From Rhodobacteraceae bacterium Alg231-04 (GTDB lineage: Bacteria > Pseudomonadota > Alphaproteobacteria > Rhodobacterales > Rhodobacteraceae), in contig FREY01000002.1 of NCBI GenBank assembly GCA_900143635.1, positions 194,429-258,428 on the forward strand: DNA of 64,000 nucleotides, given 5' to 3'. Made by a program: the position numbers and the translations under genes. The notes under the pieces were generated by a model. That model was not told the origin of the DNA, did not search any database, and saw only the letters and a list, made by a program, of their open reading frames with translations. Positions 25,257 through 33,911 of the stretch are shown in pieces. The stretch's first letter is position 1; every line of letters starts with the position of its first letter.

Positions 25257-25889
25257 ATGGAAGCCGGCATGTCAAAAAACCCCATCGATCACCTGCATCA
25301 CCGGGCGGCCGAACGCTCCGCTGCCTTTATCGAAGACGAAGGCCGCAGCGCGATGATTTTCCCGCGCAAACAAAAAATGTGGCCCTGGCTTGCCAAACAG
25401 ATTCCCGCCAAGGGAATGATGATGGAGTGCGGTGTTTTCACCGGTCGGTCGATCAATGCCATGGCCAAGAACTTTCCCGAGCGAAAACTGTTCGGCTTTG
25501 ACAGTTTCGAAGGCCTGTCCGAAGACTGGGCCGGGGTCGATCTGGGCGCGGGTGCTTTTGATCTGGAAGGTAAGCTGCCGAAAGTGGAAGAGAACGTCAC
25601 CCTGATCAAGGGCTGGGTGGATGACACGCTTCCGGTTTTCTTTAAAAAGAACAAGGGCACGATTGCCTATCTCCACGTGGATACCGACACCTATACCCCC
25701 GCCAGAACCATTCTTTCTCTGGCCAAAGAACGGTTCCGCAAAGGCACCATCGTGCTGTTTGACGAATTGATCGGCTATCCTTTTTGGGAAGAGGGCGAAT
25801 ATCTGGCGCTGACCCAGGAGCTGCCGCGCGATTCTTACGAATACATCGCATTCTCCCAGATGCAGGCCGCCATCCGAATTCTGAAATAA
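25257..25889 (+). CDS. TylF/MycF-like SAM-dependent methyltransferase
   Basis: A 210-residue class I methyltransferase. The SAM-binding loop is MMMECGVFTGRSINAMAKNF (about 54-73), followed by LFGFDSFEGLSEDWAG. Later, AYLHVDTDTYTPARTILSLA and GTIVLFDELIGYPFWEEGE resemble the metal-binding acidic region of TylF/MycF sugar O-methyltransferases. The ATG at 25257 has GGAG six bases ahead; another at 25269 is possible. It lies alone between the fliF and flgI units, with terminators on both sides. Modification of flagellin or of a surface glycan is plausible but unproven. Confidence 0.8.
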   Translation: MEAGMSKNPIDHLHHRAAERSAAFIEDEGRSAMIFPRKQKMWPWLAKQIPAKGMMMECGVFTGRSINAMAKNFPERKLFGFDSFEGLSEDWAGVDLGAGAFDLEGKLPKVEENVTLIKGWVDDTLPVFFKKNKGTIAYLHVDTDTYTPARTILSLAKERFRKGTIVLFDELIGYPFWEEGEYLALTQELPRDSYEYIAFSQMQAAIRILK

Positions 25890-25900
25890 CAACGCCCAGC

Positions 25901-25929
25901 CGGGGCGCAGAACAGGGTACTGCGCCCCG
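25901..25929 (+). terminator. Hairpin after the methyltransferase gene
   Basis: Ten-base arms CGGGGCGCAG (25901-25910) and CTGCGCCCCG (25920-25929), nine-base loop, no T-run. Probably a weak terminator or an mRNA 3' end. The gap 25890-26202 holds this hairpin and the one at 26105-26139, and no gene that I can support. Confidence 0.6.
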
Positions 25930-26104
25930 CGATGCCGAAGCCACAGTCGCAACGGCTGTCCATTCAGTCCGGCTAGTCGGCGGTTGACCCTCGTGCCGCC
26001 AGCAACTGCCGCTTCCTGGCTGCCGCCTGTTTTTCGACCCTGATCGAAAACTGCTTCACCGTCTTCATCTTCGACGGCGACAGAACTGAAAACATATTGC
26101 ACCA

Positions 26105-26139
26105 CAGCCCATGGTCACATTTTCTGTGATCATGGGCTG
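26105..26139. terminator. Long hairpin downstream of flgI
   Basis: Fifteen-base arms starting CAGCCCATGG (26105-26119) and ending CATGGGCTG (26125-26139), with one wobble pair and a five-base TTTTC loop. It follows the flgI stop on the minus strand by about 60 bases and likely ends the flgE-flgI transcripts. Confidence 0.65.
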
Positions 26140-26202
26140 CGGTGTGCAGTTGCCTCCCCCGCCATAATTGGGCGGAGGAGGTATTTGTTGGCGACCTTTG
26201 GT

Positions 26203-27306
26203 TCAGCGCACGACGAACTCGGCGTGCAATGCCCCTGCGGCTTTCAGGCTTTTGAGGATATCAATCATGTCGCGTGGCGACACGCCCAGCGCATTGAGCC
26301 CGGAAACAACCTCGGAAAGGGACGTCGTTTCAGGTACTTCTGCCAGCTGGATACCTTCTTCTTCTTCGATCGCAACGCCGGTGCGGGGCACCACGACGCT
26401 TTCGCCGTCAGAGAACGGATTAGGCTGCACCACCAGCGGGGCCTCTTCAATTCTCAGCGTCAGGTTGCCCTGCGCGACCGCCACCCGAGATATCCTCACA
26501 TCGCTGCCCATGACAATCGTGCCCGACCGCTGATCAACCACAACCCGCGCCTTTCGTTCGGGTTCGACCAAAATATTCTCCATCCGACCAACCGCATGCG
26601 CAGTAGAGCGGGCGCGGGTCCGGGTGATATCAACCTCAACCGTGCCGGAATCCGTCATCAGAGCCACGGATCCGTTAAACTCGAAATTGATCGCGCGTTC
26701 GATACGTTCTGCAGTGGTGAAATCCGGCTCCCGCAGCGCCAGCCGCATGGTGGTGAGCGATGCAAAATCAAACTCGATCTCGCGCTCAACCCTGGCACCG
26801 GACGGAATCACGCCAGATGTCGGAACACCTTGGGTAACCGATGCGGCCTCACCTTCGGCGACAGCGCCGCCGGCAAGAATGGAACCCTGCGCCACCGCGT
26901 AGATCTGTCCGTCGGCCGCATTCAGCGGCGTCATGATCAGCGTTCCGCCCAAGAGGCTTTTGGAATCACCGATGGCAGAGACACTCACGTCAATCTGCCC
27001 GCCAACACGCGCAAAAGGTGGCAAGCTGGCGGTGACAAAAACAGCGGCAACATTTTTGGGGCGGAATTGTTCGCCCGTCACATTGACCCCAAGCCGTTCA
27101 AGAATGTTCGACATGATTTCTTCGGTGAAGGGCGAATTTCGCAACCCGTCGCCGGTGCCGTTAAGCCCAACAACAAGGCCATACCCCACCAGGTCATTGC
27201 CACGCACACCGTCGAATTCCACCAGATCCTTAAGCCGGATCGCATTGGCCTGAGCCATGACCGGCAGAAGCAGGGCGGTCAGAATGATTTGGAAAAATCT
27301 GATCAT
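26203..27306 (-). CDS. flgI: Flagellar P-ring protein FlgI
   Basis: Periplasmic ring around the rod. The 367 residues begin with a signal peptide (about 1-20, ending AQA). Then come IRLKDLVEFDGVRGNDLVGY, GLVVGLNGTGDG and, further on, KNVAAVFVTASLPPFARVGG. The end has LSEVVSGLNALGVSPRDMID. All are family hallmarks. It overlaps flgL by four bases and is the last gene of the hook unit. FlgA (9435-9854) is its assembly partner. Confidence 0.97.
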   Translation of the reverse strand: MIRFFQIILTALLLPVMAQANAIRLKDLVEFDGVRGNDLVGYGLVVGLNGTGDGLRNSPFTEEIMSNILERLGVNVTGEQFRPKNVAAVFVTASLPPFARVGGQIDVSVSAIGDSKSLLGGTLIMTPLNAADGQIYAVAQGSILAGGAVAEGEAASVTQGVPTSGVIPSGARVEREIEFDFASLTTMRLALREPDFTTAERIERAINFEFNGSVALMTDSGTVEVDITRTRARSTAHAVGRMENILVEPERKARVVVDQRSGTIVMGSDVRISRVAVAQGNLTLRIEEAPLVVQPNPFSDGESVVVPRTGVAIEEEEGIQLAEVPETTSLSEVVSGLNALGVSPRDMIDILKSLKAAGALHAEFVVR

Positions 27307-28310
27307 CGCATGAAACTCAGCAGGGACATGCTCGAAGAGCGTGCGGTTACAGTATAAATCGCCTCAAGCTGGAACTGAGCCTCTTCGAGACGGGTGACCG
27401 TTTCATAAGGATCGGCTTGGATGATTTCGTTTTTTGCCAGGCTCAGACTGGTTTTAGCCGCCGCATTGCGCGCCGCGGTTTCATCGATCCGCTCTTCGGT
27501 AAAGCCAAAGTCGGCCTGCAGGCTGGTCATCACGCTGCGGGTGGTCAGCAATTCATTGCCTGTCTGCACCACAATGTCCTTTTTCAGCGATGCGCTAAAT
27601 CCCAAGGCAGGATCATCAGCAAGCGCCCCGATGGCAAAACTGGCCATGGCCTGCTTGAACTCATCCGCATCGGCCCGCAGGCCAATATCCACGGTTTCAT
27701 TCGGGCCAATTCTCACCGGTGCCATGGATGTGAACGAACCATTGTAAGCAACGGCATCGAAACCGGCCGGATCATCGAACCAGTCATGCACTGCTTGCGA
27801 CACATCAGCTGCGGTTGTCAGCCCGCCAACCTCTGCAATCAATGCAGTCAAGATTGTGTCGGCATCTGCAACAGGAACCGCATCGGTATCGGTGCCGGCA
27901 AACAGGCTGCGCCCGCCGGCTTGCCCGTTCAGCGCCGATATTGTCTGCTCCAGAAGTTCGCGCGATTGCGACGACAGCTGGTTCACAGAAGTCTCGGTCG
28001 CCGTACCAGAGACGCGGATCAGATCATTGCCGAAATCACCGGCGATATCGTTGATCAACCCGACATAGGCCTGCGTGGAGGATGCGTAGAGCGAGGTTTC
28101 GCTGATAATCGTATCAAAACTGTCCAGCCGACTGATATTGCGCTCGATCTCGGACAGGTAGTTGAAGTTACCCCCCAGCCGCTCGGTAATATTAGAGGTC
28201 TTGCCGGTGCTCAACTCCTGCTGCAGCTCGGCCAGATTCTGTTTCAGCTGGGCGCCGCGGGTGAACATGTAGGTGTTTTGCGAGAGATCGCCAAGAGAAG
28301 TCAGGTTCAT
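27303..28310 (-). CDS. flgL: Hook-filament junction protein FlgL
   Basis: Joins hook and filament, 335 residues. The flagellin-like start has LSQNTYMFTRGAQLKQNLAE and LQQELSTGKTSNITERLGG. The end reads LEEAQFQLEAIYTVTARSSS and LLSFMR. The middle is variable. It lies three bases after flgK and is therefore expressed with it. The FlgN-like protein at 1898-2257 is a probable chaperone. Confidence 0.9.
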   Translation of the reverse strand: MNLTSLGDLSQNTYMFTRGAQLKQNLAELQQELSTGKTSNITERLGGNFNYLSEIERNISRLDSFDTIISETSLYASSTQAYVGLINDIAGDFGNDLIRVSGTATETSVNQLSSQSRELLEQTISALNGQAGGRSLFAGTDTDAVPVADADTILTALIAEVGGLTTAADVSQAVHDWFDDPAGFDAVAYNGSFTSMAPVRIGPNETVDIGLRADADEFKQAMASFAIGALADDPALGFSASLKKDIVVQTGNELLTTRSVMTSLQADFGFTEERIDETAARNAAAKTSLSLAKNEIIQADPYETVTRLEEAQFQLEAIYTVTARSSSMSLLSFMR

Positions 28311-28313
28311 GGT

Positions 28314-29762
28314 TTAAATCCTCAGCATGGTTTGCATCATCTCATCGATCGCCGTCATCATCTTGGCGTTGGCCGCATAGGCCTGTTCGATAAGCATGAG
28401 GTTTTGAAGTTCGTAATCGCTGTCCACACCCTGTGACTGATGCAGCTGCTCGAGCTCAGAGAAGCTGGACGAGGTAAAGCTCAGCGTCTGGTCGGCAGAC
28501 ACTTTGTCCTGCGCAAAACGCGACAGCAAGCTGGCGCTCAGCACTGTGGCGGTCATATCAGACGTGCCAAGCCCAGCCGAAGACACCGTGCGCGAGGCCT
28601 CCAGAGCGACGGTGTAGCTGTTCAATAGACGTGCATCCCCCGCCTCACCCGGTGCCGCAGCGTAAAGACCATCACGCAGCCGCCATGTCTCTGCATCTTC
28701 GGTCATTGCGACAGAATCATGCAGTTCAATCCGGTTTGCGATCCCGGTGACATTGGCCGGGTCGAAATAGGCCTGCCCGTCGGTAAAGATACCCGGGTCG
28801 GTCAGCCCCAGCGTGGTGTCCATCGTCGGATCCTGGAAGCGCTGGATGAGATCCATCGCCATTGCGTCCAGATCTTCCTGGGCTTCAACCGACAATTCAT
28901 CGCGGATTTCAAACTGGGCGGCCAGCGTGCCGCTGCCCAGTGGGCCATTGGCGCGCGTGTCGATGGCAATGCCATTGACCTCCAGCCCGGACAGCAGACC
29001 ATTTGCCTGCGTCATGTTCGGCATCGCCAGTTTAACCGGCGAAAAGCTGAGTTCCGCCGCCTGACCATCCAGCAGGATAATCCCACCTTCGGAGAACAGC
29101 GCAACCTGCCCGTTGTCACGCTGCACGACATTCAGCGGGATCATTTCATTGACGGTGTCGATCAGCGCGTCGCGCTGATCCAGCAGCGCATTCGGGCTGA
29201 GCCCTGCCGTTTCAGCCAGCGTGATCCGGCTATTCAGCTTCTGAACTTCCTTCAGGGTCTGATTGATCGTGCCAACCTGGGTATCAATCGAGGCATCGGC
29301 CGCCGTCCGCTGGCTTTCCAATGTGTCCGCCGCATCGCTAATCGAACGAACCAGCCCTTCGGCTTCTACGGACAACGCATTGAGGCGCGGCATCGAATCC
29401 GGCTGCGAGGCGGCCTCAAGTGCCGCGGAATCGAAATTCGAAAGTCGCGAAGATATCGAATAGGGGTCATCAACTGTGCCCACAGCGCGCACCATGGAAT
29501 CAAAGAAACCCGTTCTGGTCTCTGCCGCGACCATCTCTGCCTCGGCAGACCGGCGGCTGGCCAGAATCGCCAAATCCGAATGGCGATCGACGCCGTTCAC
29601 TTTGACACCGGGGATAAAATCCCCGCCGGCCCCAAGGGACAGGCTGCGGCGGGCATAAGCCGGATTTAACGCATTGGCCAGGTTCTGCGCTACGATATCG
29701 GAGGCGCGGCCCGCAGCGGTCAGGCCGGAAAACGCGCTGTTGAATGCGCTTGAAATCGACAT
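28314..29762 (-). CDS. flgK: Hook-associated protein FlgK
   Basis: First hook-junction protein, 482 residues. The start has AFNSAFSGLTAAGRASDIVA and QNLANALNPAYARRSLSLG, and the end LQNLMLIEQAYAANAKMMTA with IDEMMQTML. Both ends form the axial coiled coil, while the centre is globular. It precedes flgL on the minus strand and follows flgE after a 70-base gap that holds a hairpin. Confidence 0.95.
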   Translation of the reverse strand: MSISSAFNSAFSGLTAAGRASDIVAQNLANALNPAYARRSLSLGAGGDFIPGVKVNGVDRHSDLAILASRRSAEAEMVAAETRTGFFDSMVRAVGTVDDPYSISSRLSNFDSAALEAASQPDSMPRLNALSVEAEGLVRSISDAADTLESQRTAADASIDTQVGTINQTLKEVQKLNSRITLAETAGLSPNALLDQRDALIDTVNEMIPLNVVQRDNGQVALFSEGGIILLDGQAAELSFSPVKLAMPNMTQANGLLSGLEVNGIAIDTRANGPLGSGTLAAQFEIRDELSVEAQEDLDAMAMDLIQRFQDPTMDTTLGLTDPGIFTDGQAYFDPANVTGIANRIELHDSVAMTEDAETWRLRDGLYAAAPGEAGDARLLNSYTVALEASRTVSSAGLGTSDMTATVLSASLLSRFAQDKVSADQTLSFTSSSFSELEQLHQSQGVDSDYELQNLMLIEQAYAANAKMMTAIDEMMQTMLRI

Positions 29763-29800
29763 GTTGAACCTTCTGTTTGATGAGCCCGTTTAAGGGATTT

Positions 29801-29819
29801 GCCCCCCATTCAGGGGGGC
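29801..29819 (-). terminator. Hairpin between flgE and flgK
   Basis: GCCCCCC (29801-29807), five-base loop, GGGGGGC (29813-29819). On the minus strand it follows the flgE stop and lacks a proper T-run. It may partly terminate, so that hook subunit is made in excess over the junction proteins. Confidence 0.6.
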
Positions 29820-29832
29820 CCAAGCGCCGCTA

Positions 29833-31128
29833 TTAGCGCTTGATGTTGGTGGTTTCCTGCAGCATTTCATCCACGGTCTGGATGACTTTTGCGTTGGAGG
29901 AATAGGCGCGCTGCGTCTTGATCATATTGGTCAATTCGCCCGCGACATCGGTGGCAGATTCTTCCAACGCATATGAGTTGATCTCACCGGCTGGTCCGTC
30001 ACCTGCATTCCACAAGAAGTAGGACCCGCTCTCGGATGAGGGCTTGAAGGTCTGCTGATCAAGCGCCGTCATCCCGTTCGGGTTACGCATGTCGGCCACG
30101 GGAATCTGATAGATGATTCGTGTTTCACCAGAGCTGTAGTTGGCGTGAACAAAACCATTGTTATCAACCTCGACACTTTTGATCGTGCCGGCAGCTGCGC
30201 CATCTTTGTTGATCCCGACAGGAGAATAGTCACCGGCGAGCTGGCTCATGAACGTCGAATCACCAACGGTTCCAAGAGTAATTTCAAGAGCCCCGGCCGT
30301 GGTGGTGATAATCGCTGTCCCATCGGCATTATATGCGCCACCGGTTGTGGTCGTCACTGAAGCAAGCGATCCATCTGTCGCGTTAAAGGCCATGGTGTAT
30401 TCACCAATTGTCACACCTGGATCATCGGTGTCCTCGATGGTCATGACCCATTCATTGGAGGAGGTTGCAGGTGCAACTGGAGCCTGCGGCGTGAAATCCA
30501 CCTGCAGGTTCTTAGAGTTGCCCAGACCGTCAAAGAATTCGATCAGGCTGCTTTCAACATTGAACGCAGATCCAGTCTCGGTAGAGGCGGAGGGCAGGTT
30601 GATCCCCAGTTCGATCGAGGTCGTCGGCGAGGCCTGCAAACGGTTGGTATCATATTGAATGGGTTCCAGCCCCGCCGCGGTATCGCGCGGATAGGATGGC
30701 ATGGTGCCATCCGCATTCGCCGGCCAGCCCAGCAGGACCAAACCAGAATCGGTCACCAGATAACCATCCTGGTTCGCATTGAAGGATCCGGTTGTGGTCA
30801 TGTACATTGTTGGCTCTGCGGCGCCGCCTGCGACTTCGGTCAGGCTGGCCACCGGCAACATGCCCCGGCCACCAATCGCAAGGTCAGTCGCATTTGTGGT
30901 CGCAACAAGCGATCCGCGTTCATCAATCATCCGGGTTGTGGCAGATCGCACACCACCAGCGGAATAAGCACCGCCAGCAGACGCCATAACCATGGAGTTG
31001 AAATCCGTCTGAACCCGCTTGTAGCCGAAGGTACCGGAGTTCGCGATATTGTCGGAAATGGAGGCCAGTGCGCTCGCATTTGCGGACAACCCCGAAATGC
31101 CGGCATTCAGGGACGAGGAAATGGTCAT
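29833..31128 (-). CDS. flgE: Flagellar hook protein FlgE
   Basis: Hook subunit, 431 residues from the ATG at 31128, which has AAAGG eight bases upstream. An ATG eight codons earlier (31152) has a poorer ribosome site. The start ISSSLNAGISGLSANASALA followed by SISDNIANSGTFGYKR, and the end LTNMIKTQRAYSSNAKVIQT, are hook-family features. The central region is Thr/Gly/Ala-rich. It is first in the unit flgE-flgK-flgL-flgI and has a CtrA-like site upstream. Confidence 0.94.
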   Translation of the reverse strand: MTISSSLNAGISGLSANASALASISDNIANSGTFGYKRVQTDFNSMVMASAGGAYSAGGVRSATTRMIDERGSLVATTNATDLAIGGRGMLPVASLTEVAGGAAEPTMYMTTTGSFNANQDGYLVTDSGLVLLGWPANADGTMPSYPRDTAAGLEPIQYDTNRLQASPTTSIELGINLPSASTETGSAFNVESSLIEFFDGLGNSKNLQVDFTPQAPVAPATSSNEWVMTIEDTDDPGVTIGEYTMAFNATDGSLASVTTTTGGAYNADGTAIITTTAGALEITLGTVGDSTFMSQLAGDYSPVGINKDGAAAGTIKSVEVDNNGFVHANYSSGETRIIYQIPVADMRNPNGMTALDQQTFKPSSESGSYFLWNAGDGPAGEINSYALEESATDVAGELTNMIKTQRAYSSNAKVIQTVDEMLQETTNIKR

Positions 31129-31187
31129 TGGCACGCCTTTCTGCTGTGTCAAAAAGTAATCTGACTAAACAGCTAGCGCAGGACCAA

Positions 31188-31202
31188 TTAACGGGCGGCT
31201 AA
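31188..31202. promoter_or_regulatory. CtrA-like site upstream of flgE
   Basis: TTAA-N7-CTAA followed by C, one mismatch from the CtrA consensus TTAA-N7-TTAAC. It lies 60 bases upstream of the preferred flgE start, between flgE and motB. Binding is inferred. Confidence 0.5.
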
Positions 31203-31242
31203 CAGATAAAAAGTGACCTATCTGTCAGCCGCTGTTTTTGGG

Positions 31243-32079
31243 TTATTTCCGCAGAAGGACGATTTCTATGCGGTTATTCCGCACCGACATCGGATTCGAA
31301 TCCGCCAGAGCGCGGTCAGCATGGCCGGTCACACGATGGATTCGGCTGCTTTTCATGCCACCCGATTCGAGCATCTGACGTGTCATATCAGCCCGCGAGC
31401 TGGATAGGCTCCAGACCGGATTATCGGCGACAACCAGCGCACGCGACCGCGTATGACCGCCGAGGGCAACATCGTTGCTGATCACACTGACCACCCGCGC
31501 GACCATCCGCATCAAATCACGATAGAGCTGGGTCGGAGCATCCCGACCCGGTTCGAACAACGGGGCCGTCTTGGTCGCAAACAATTCGATGATCAGCCCC
31601 TGATCGGTGACCTTTGTCACAATGTGCTTGGCCAGCTCTTCGCTCACCATGCTTTCGCCACCACGACCGCTCAGCGCTTCTTCGATGGTGCGAAATGCCT
31701 CGTTTTCGGCCTGCTCCTGGGCGTCGGTATCCACCCCGGTCTCGCCACGCGATTTCTGCGCGTCGAGCGGGTTGATATTGGTCGCACCCGTGCCCGATTG
31801 CGGCTTGATGTCCTCGGTGAACATGCTGTCACCGCTGAAGGCACCATTGCCTCCGCCCGAGATCCGGCTGATCGGGATCGTCGGAGAGAAATAGTCGGCC
31901 AGACCTTTGCGTTGTTTTTCCGTTGTTGCATTCAACAGCCACATCAACATGAAGAAGGCCATCATGGCTGTCACAAAGTCGGCATAGGCCACTTTCCAGG
32001 CACCGCCATGGTGCCCATCGCCGCCGCTGACTTTCTTCTTCTTAATGATAATGGGCGCAACACCACCTTGTCCGCTCAT
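31243..32079 (-). CDS. motB: Flagellar stator protein MotB
   Basis: MotB anchors the stator to peptidoglycan and carries the ion-binding Asp. The 278 residues contain AWKVAYADFVTAMMAFFMLM, with the critical Asp at 34, a single membrane segment (about 30-50), a linker, and an OmpA-like domain at about 150-278 with LFEPGRDAPTQLYRDLMRMV and ending HADRALADSNPMSVRNNRIE. It is separated from motA and preceded by a perfect CtrA-like site. Confidence 0.95.
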   Translation of the reverse strand: MSGQGGVAPIIIKKKKVSGGDGHHGGAWKVAYADFVTAMMAFFMLMWLLNATTEKQRKGLADYFSPTIPISRISGGGNGAFSGDSMFTEDIKPQSGTGATNINPLDAQKSRGETGVDTDAQEQAENEAFRTIEEALSGRGGESMVSEELAKHIVTKVTDQGLIIELFATKTAPLFEPGRDAPTQLYRDLMRMVARVVSVISNDVALGGHTRSRALVVADNPVWSLSSSRADMTRQMLESGGMKSSRIHRVTGHADRALADSNPMSVRNNRIEIVLLRK

Positions 32080-32129
32080 CGCTCAACACCCCAGTTATTT
32101 TCACCCGCAATCAGGCTATCTTTGCCGTC

Positions 32130-32145
32130 TTAAATCGGCCTTAAC
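32130..32145. promoter_or_regulatory. Perfect CtrA-like full site upstream of motB
   Basis: TTAA-N7-TTAAC, an exact match to the CtrA full-site consensus, 51 bases upstream of the motB start. It is the best CtrA candidate in the window. Confidence 0.6.
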
Positions 32146-32182
32146 AGTTAAACTTGCCGGCGAATAACGCATCCTTCAGGCG

Positions 32183-32221
32183 GAATCAGAACGGCCGGCT
32201 CCACTGGAACCGGCCGGATTC
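32183..32221 (-). terminator. Hairpin downstream of cheD
   Basis: Arms CGGCCGG (32192-32198) and CCGGCCG (32210-32216), flanked by a second matching pair GAATC / GATTC. It lies 17 bases after the cheD stop on the minus strand and probably ends the receptor-cheB-cheD transcript. The T-run is weak. Confidence 0.65.
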
Positions 32222-32237
32222 TCGTTTGGGAATCGCG

Positions 32238-32816
32238 TCAGAACAATGTGACGTCGCCGGGCCCGCCGGCAGCGGCAGGCGCCGCAGCTGGGGTCGGTAC
32301 AGAGACCGGACGCCGGGCCGCAGCACGCTCCTGCTCGCCCAGCTTGCGATCATTGGGAACATGGGTGCCCTGTGCCTTGCCCGTGGCCGCATGAAACCGC
32401 ACCCGTCGGGCGCTGTTGCCACCCACCGAGGAGGAGATCACCGGAATCCCTTCATCCTGCAGAAACTGCTGAACAAAATCCGCATTGCTGCCGCCGATGT
32501 CATGCAGGTTGGTCGACATCTTGGCACCGCCAAAGACCTTTGCCTTCAGCAGCCGCCGGTCGGCGCCCTTTTTCATCAGCCCGTTGATCAGCATTTCCAT
32601 CGCATGAATGCCGTATCGGGCGCTTTTTGCGGTATTGCCCGTCGAACTTGCCAACAGGAAATGATTCATTCCGCCAATGCCGGTTCGTTCATCGTAGATA
32701 CAGGCCGCAATACAGCTTCCCAGAACCGTCGAAAAAACCACCGAAGGATCCTTCGAGACCTTGTATTCACCCTGGAGAACGGTGACCGACTTGGTATTTT
32801 GAAAGGGATTAGTCAA
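32238..32816 (-). CDS. cheD: Chemoreceptor glutamine deamidase CheD
   Basis: CheD deamidates specific Gln residues in receptors. The 192 residues hold the family core: VVFSTVLGSCIAACIYDERT with the catalytic Cys in GSC, then GIGGMNHFLLASS with the catalytic His, and LKAKVFGGAKMSTNLHDIGG. The last 45 residues are Ala/Pro-rich and probably disordered, an extension beyond the usual domain. It follows cheB by 24 bases. Confidence 0.95.
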   Translation of the reverse strand: MTNPFQNTKSVTVLQGEYKVSKDPSVVFSTVLGSCIAACIYDERTGIGGMNHFLLASSTGNTAKSARYGIHAMEMLINGLMKKGADRRLLKAKVFGGAKMSTNLHDIGGSNADFVQQFLQDEGIPVISSSVGGNSARRVRFHAATGKAQGTHVPNDRKLGEQERAAARRPVSVPTPAAAPAAAGGPGDVTLF

Positions 32817-32840
32817 AGCTATGTCCTTCTGTCAGCGTCA

Positions 32841-33839
32841 TCAGGCCCTGCAGGCCTGAAGAAGAGTCGTGGCCATGTTGGCCAGAGAAACTTGTTTCTG
32901 TGCAGCACCTGTTTCCCAGGCAACCCGCGGCATACCATAAACAACTGAACTTTTCTTATCCTGCGCAAAGGTGGTCGCTCCTGCCTTGCGCAAGTCCCCC
33001 AGCCCACGGGCGCCGTCCTGCCCCATGCCGGTTAGGATGGTAGCCACCACGTCCTTTGCCATCGGGACCGCCGAATTGAACAGCGCATCAACCGAAGGCG
33101 CATGCCCCGATATGCGTGGGCCAGCTTTCAGGCGCGTTCGCACCGGTTTTCGCGGCGTCAGGCCAAGATGTTCCTCCATTCCGGCCGCCACATGAACCAT
33201 GCCGGGCTCCAACAACACACCATCACTCGCCGCGACCACTTTGGCAGGGCAGATTTTATCCAGCAGCGACACCAGGCCGGGGCCAAAGCTCCTGCCGGTA
33301 TGCTGGACGATGACGGTTGGCGGACAGTCAGTAGGAAAACCGACCAGCACTTTTCGCAGCGCTTCGACACCACCCGTGGAAGACCCGATCAGGATCATTT
33401 TTCCACTGCCGCGACCAACGCTGGGCCGGACCGGGGCTGGCGCGCTCTGGTTGCGGCGCGGCGCGTTGACCATACTGTCCAGATACTGAACAAACTGACG
33501 CGGATGGTCCGATTTTGTCAGCTCAAAGATACCGGCGCCACGATCCAGCAGCGGTTGTGACCGACGGGCGGGTTCGGATTTCATATCATCCATCACCGAC
33601 ACCCACCGGGTATCAACCGCCGAGAACAATGCCATCATCATTTCGAATTCAGGCAGCTTGGTAAAACCATCTTCTACAAATGCAAAAGTCGGCGACAAAG
33701 CTTCAGCCTGATTGTAGGCCATCATCAGATTATTGGCCAACAACACCTTAATTCCACGATGCGCAGCCTCAAGATGCTGCTGCAGCGAGCGTGCGAAATT
33801 TCGGTCCACGGTGATGATCATGACACTTAATTGGGGCAT
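32841..33839 (-). CDS. cheB: Chemotaxis methylesterase CheB with a degenerate receiver domain
   Basis: CheB removes methyl groups from receptors. The C-terminal esterase (about 145-332) is intact: Ser154 in GSSTGG, His180 in VIVQHTG and Asp275 in GMGQDGA. The N-terminal receiver (1-120) is not. The acceptor Asp is replaced by Glu56 in AFVEDGF, and the usual acidic pair is Asp12-Arg13. So phosphorylation control is probably lost or altered. It lies between the receptor and cheD genes. Confidence 0.93.
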   Translation of the reverse strand: MPQLSVMIITVDRNFARSLQQHLEAAHRGIKVLLANNLMMAYNQAEALSPTFAFVEDGFTKLPEFEMMMALFSAVDTRWVSVMDDMKSEPARRSQPLLDRGAGIFELTKSDHPRQFVQYLDSMVNAPRRNQSAPAPVRPSVGRGSGKMILIGSSTGGVEALRKVLVGFPTDCPPTVIVQHTGRSFGPGLVSLLDKICPAKVVAASDGVLLEPGMVHVAAGMEEHLGLTPRKPVRTRLKAGPRISGHAPSVDALFNSAVPMAKDVVATILTGMGQDGARGLGDLRKAGATTFAQDKKSSVVYGMPRVAWETGAAQKQVSLANMATTLLQACRA

Positions 33840-33911
33840 GTAATAACCTAATGCTGTTCTTGTGTTTCAGTTGCTTGCCCTGCCCATCCATCGGGACGCG
33901 CAGGGCTGCGT

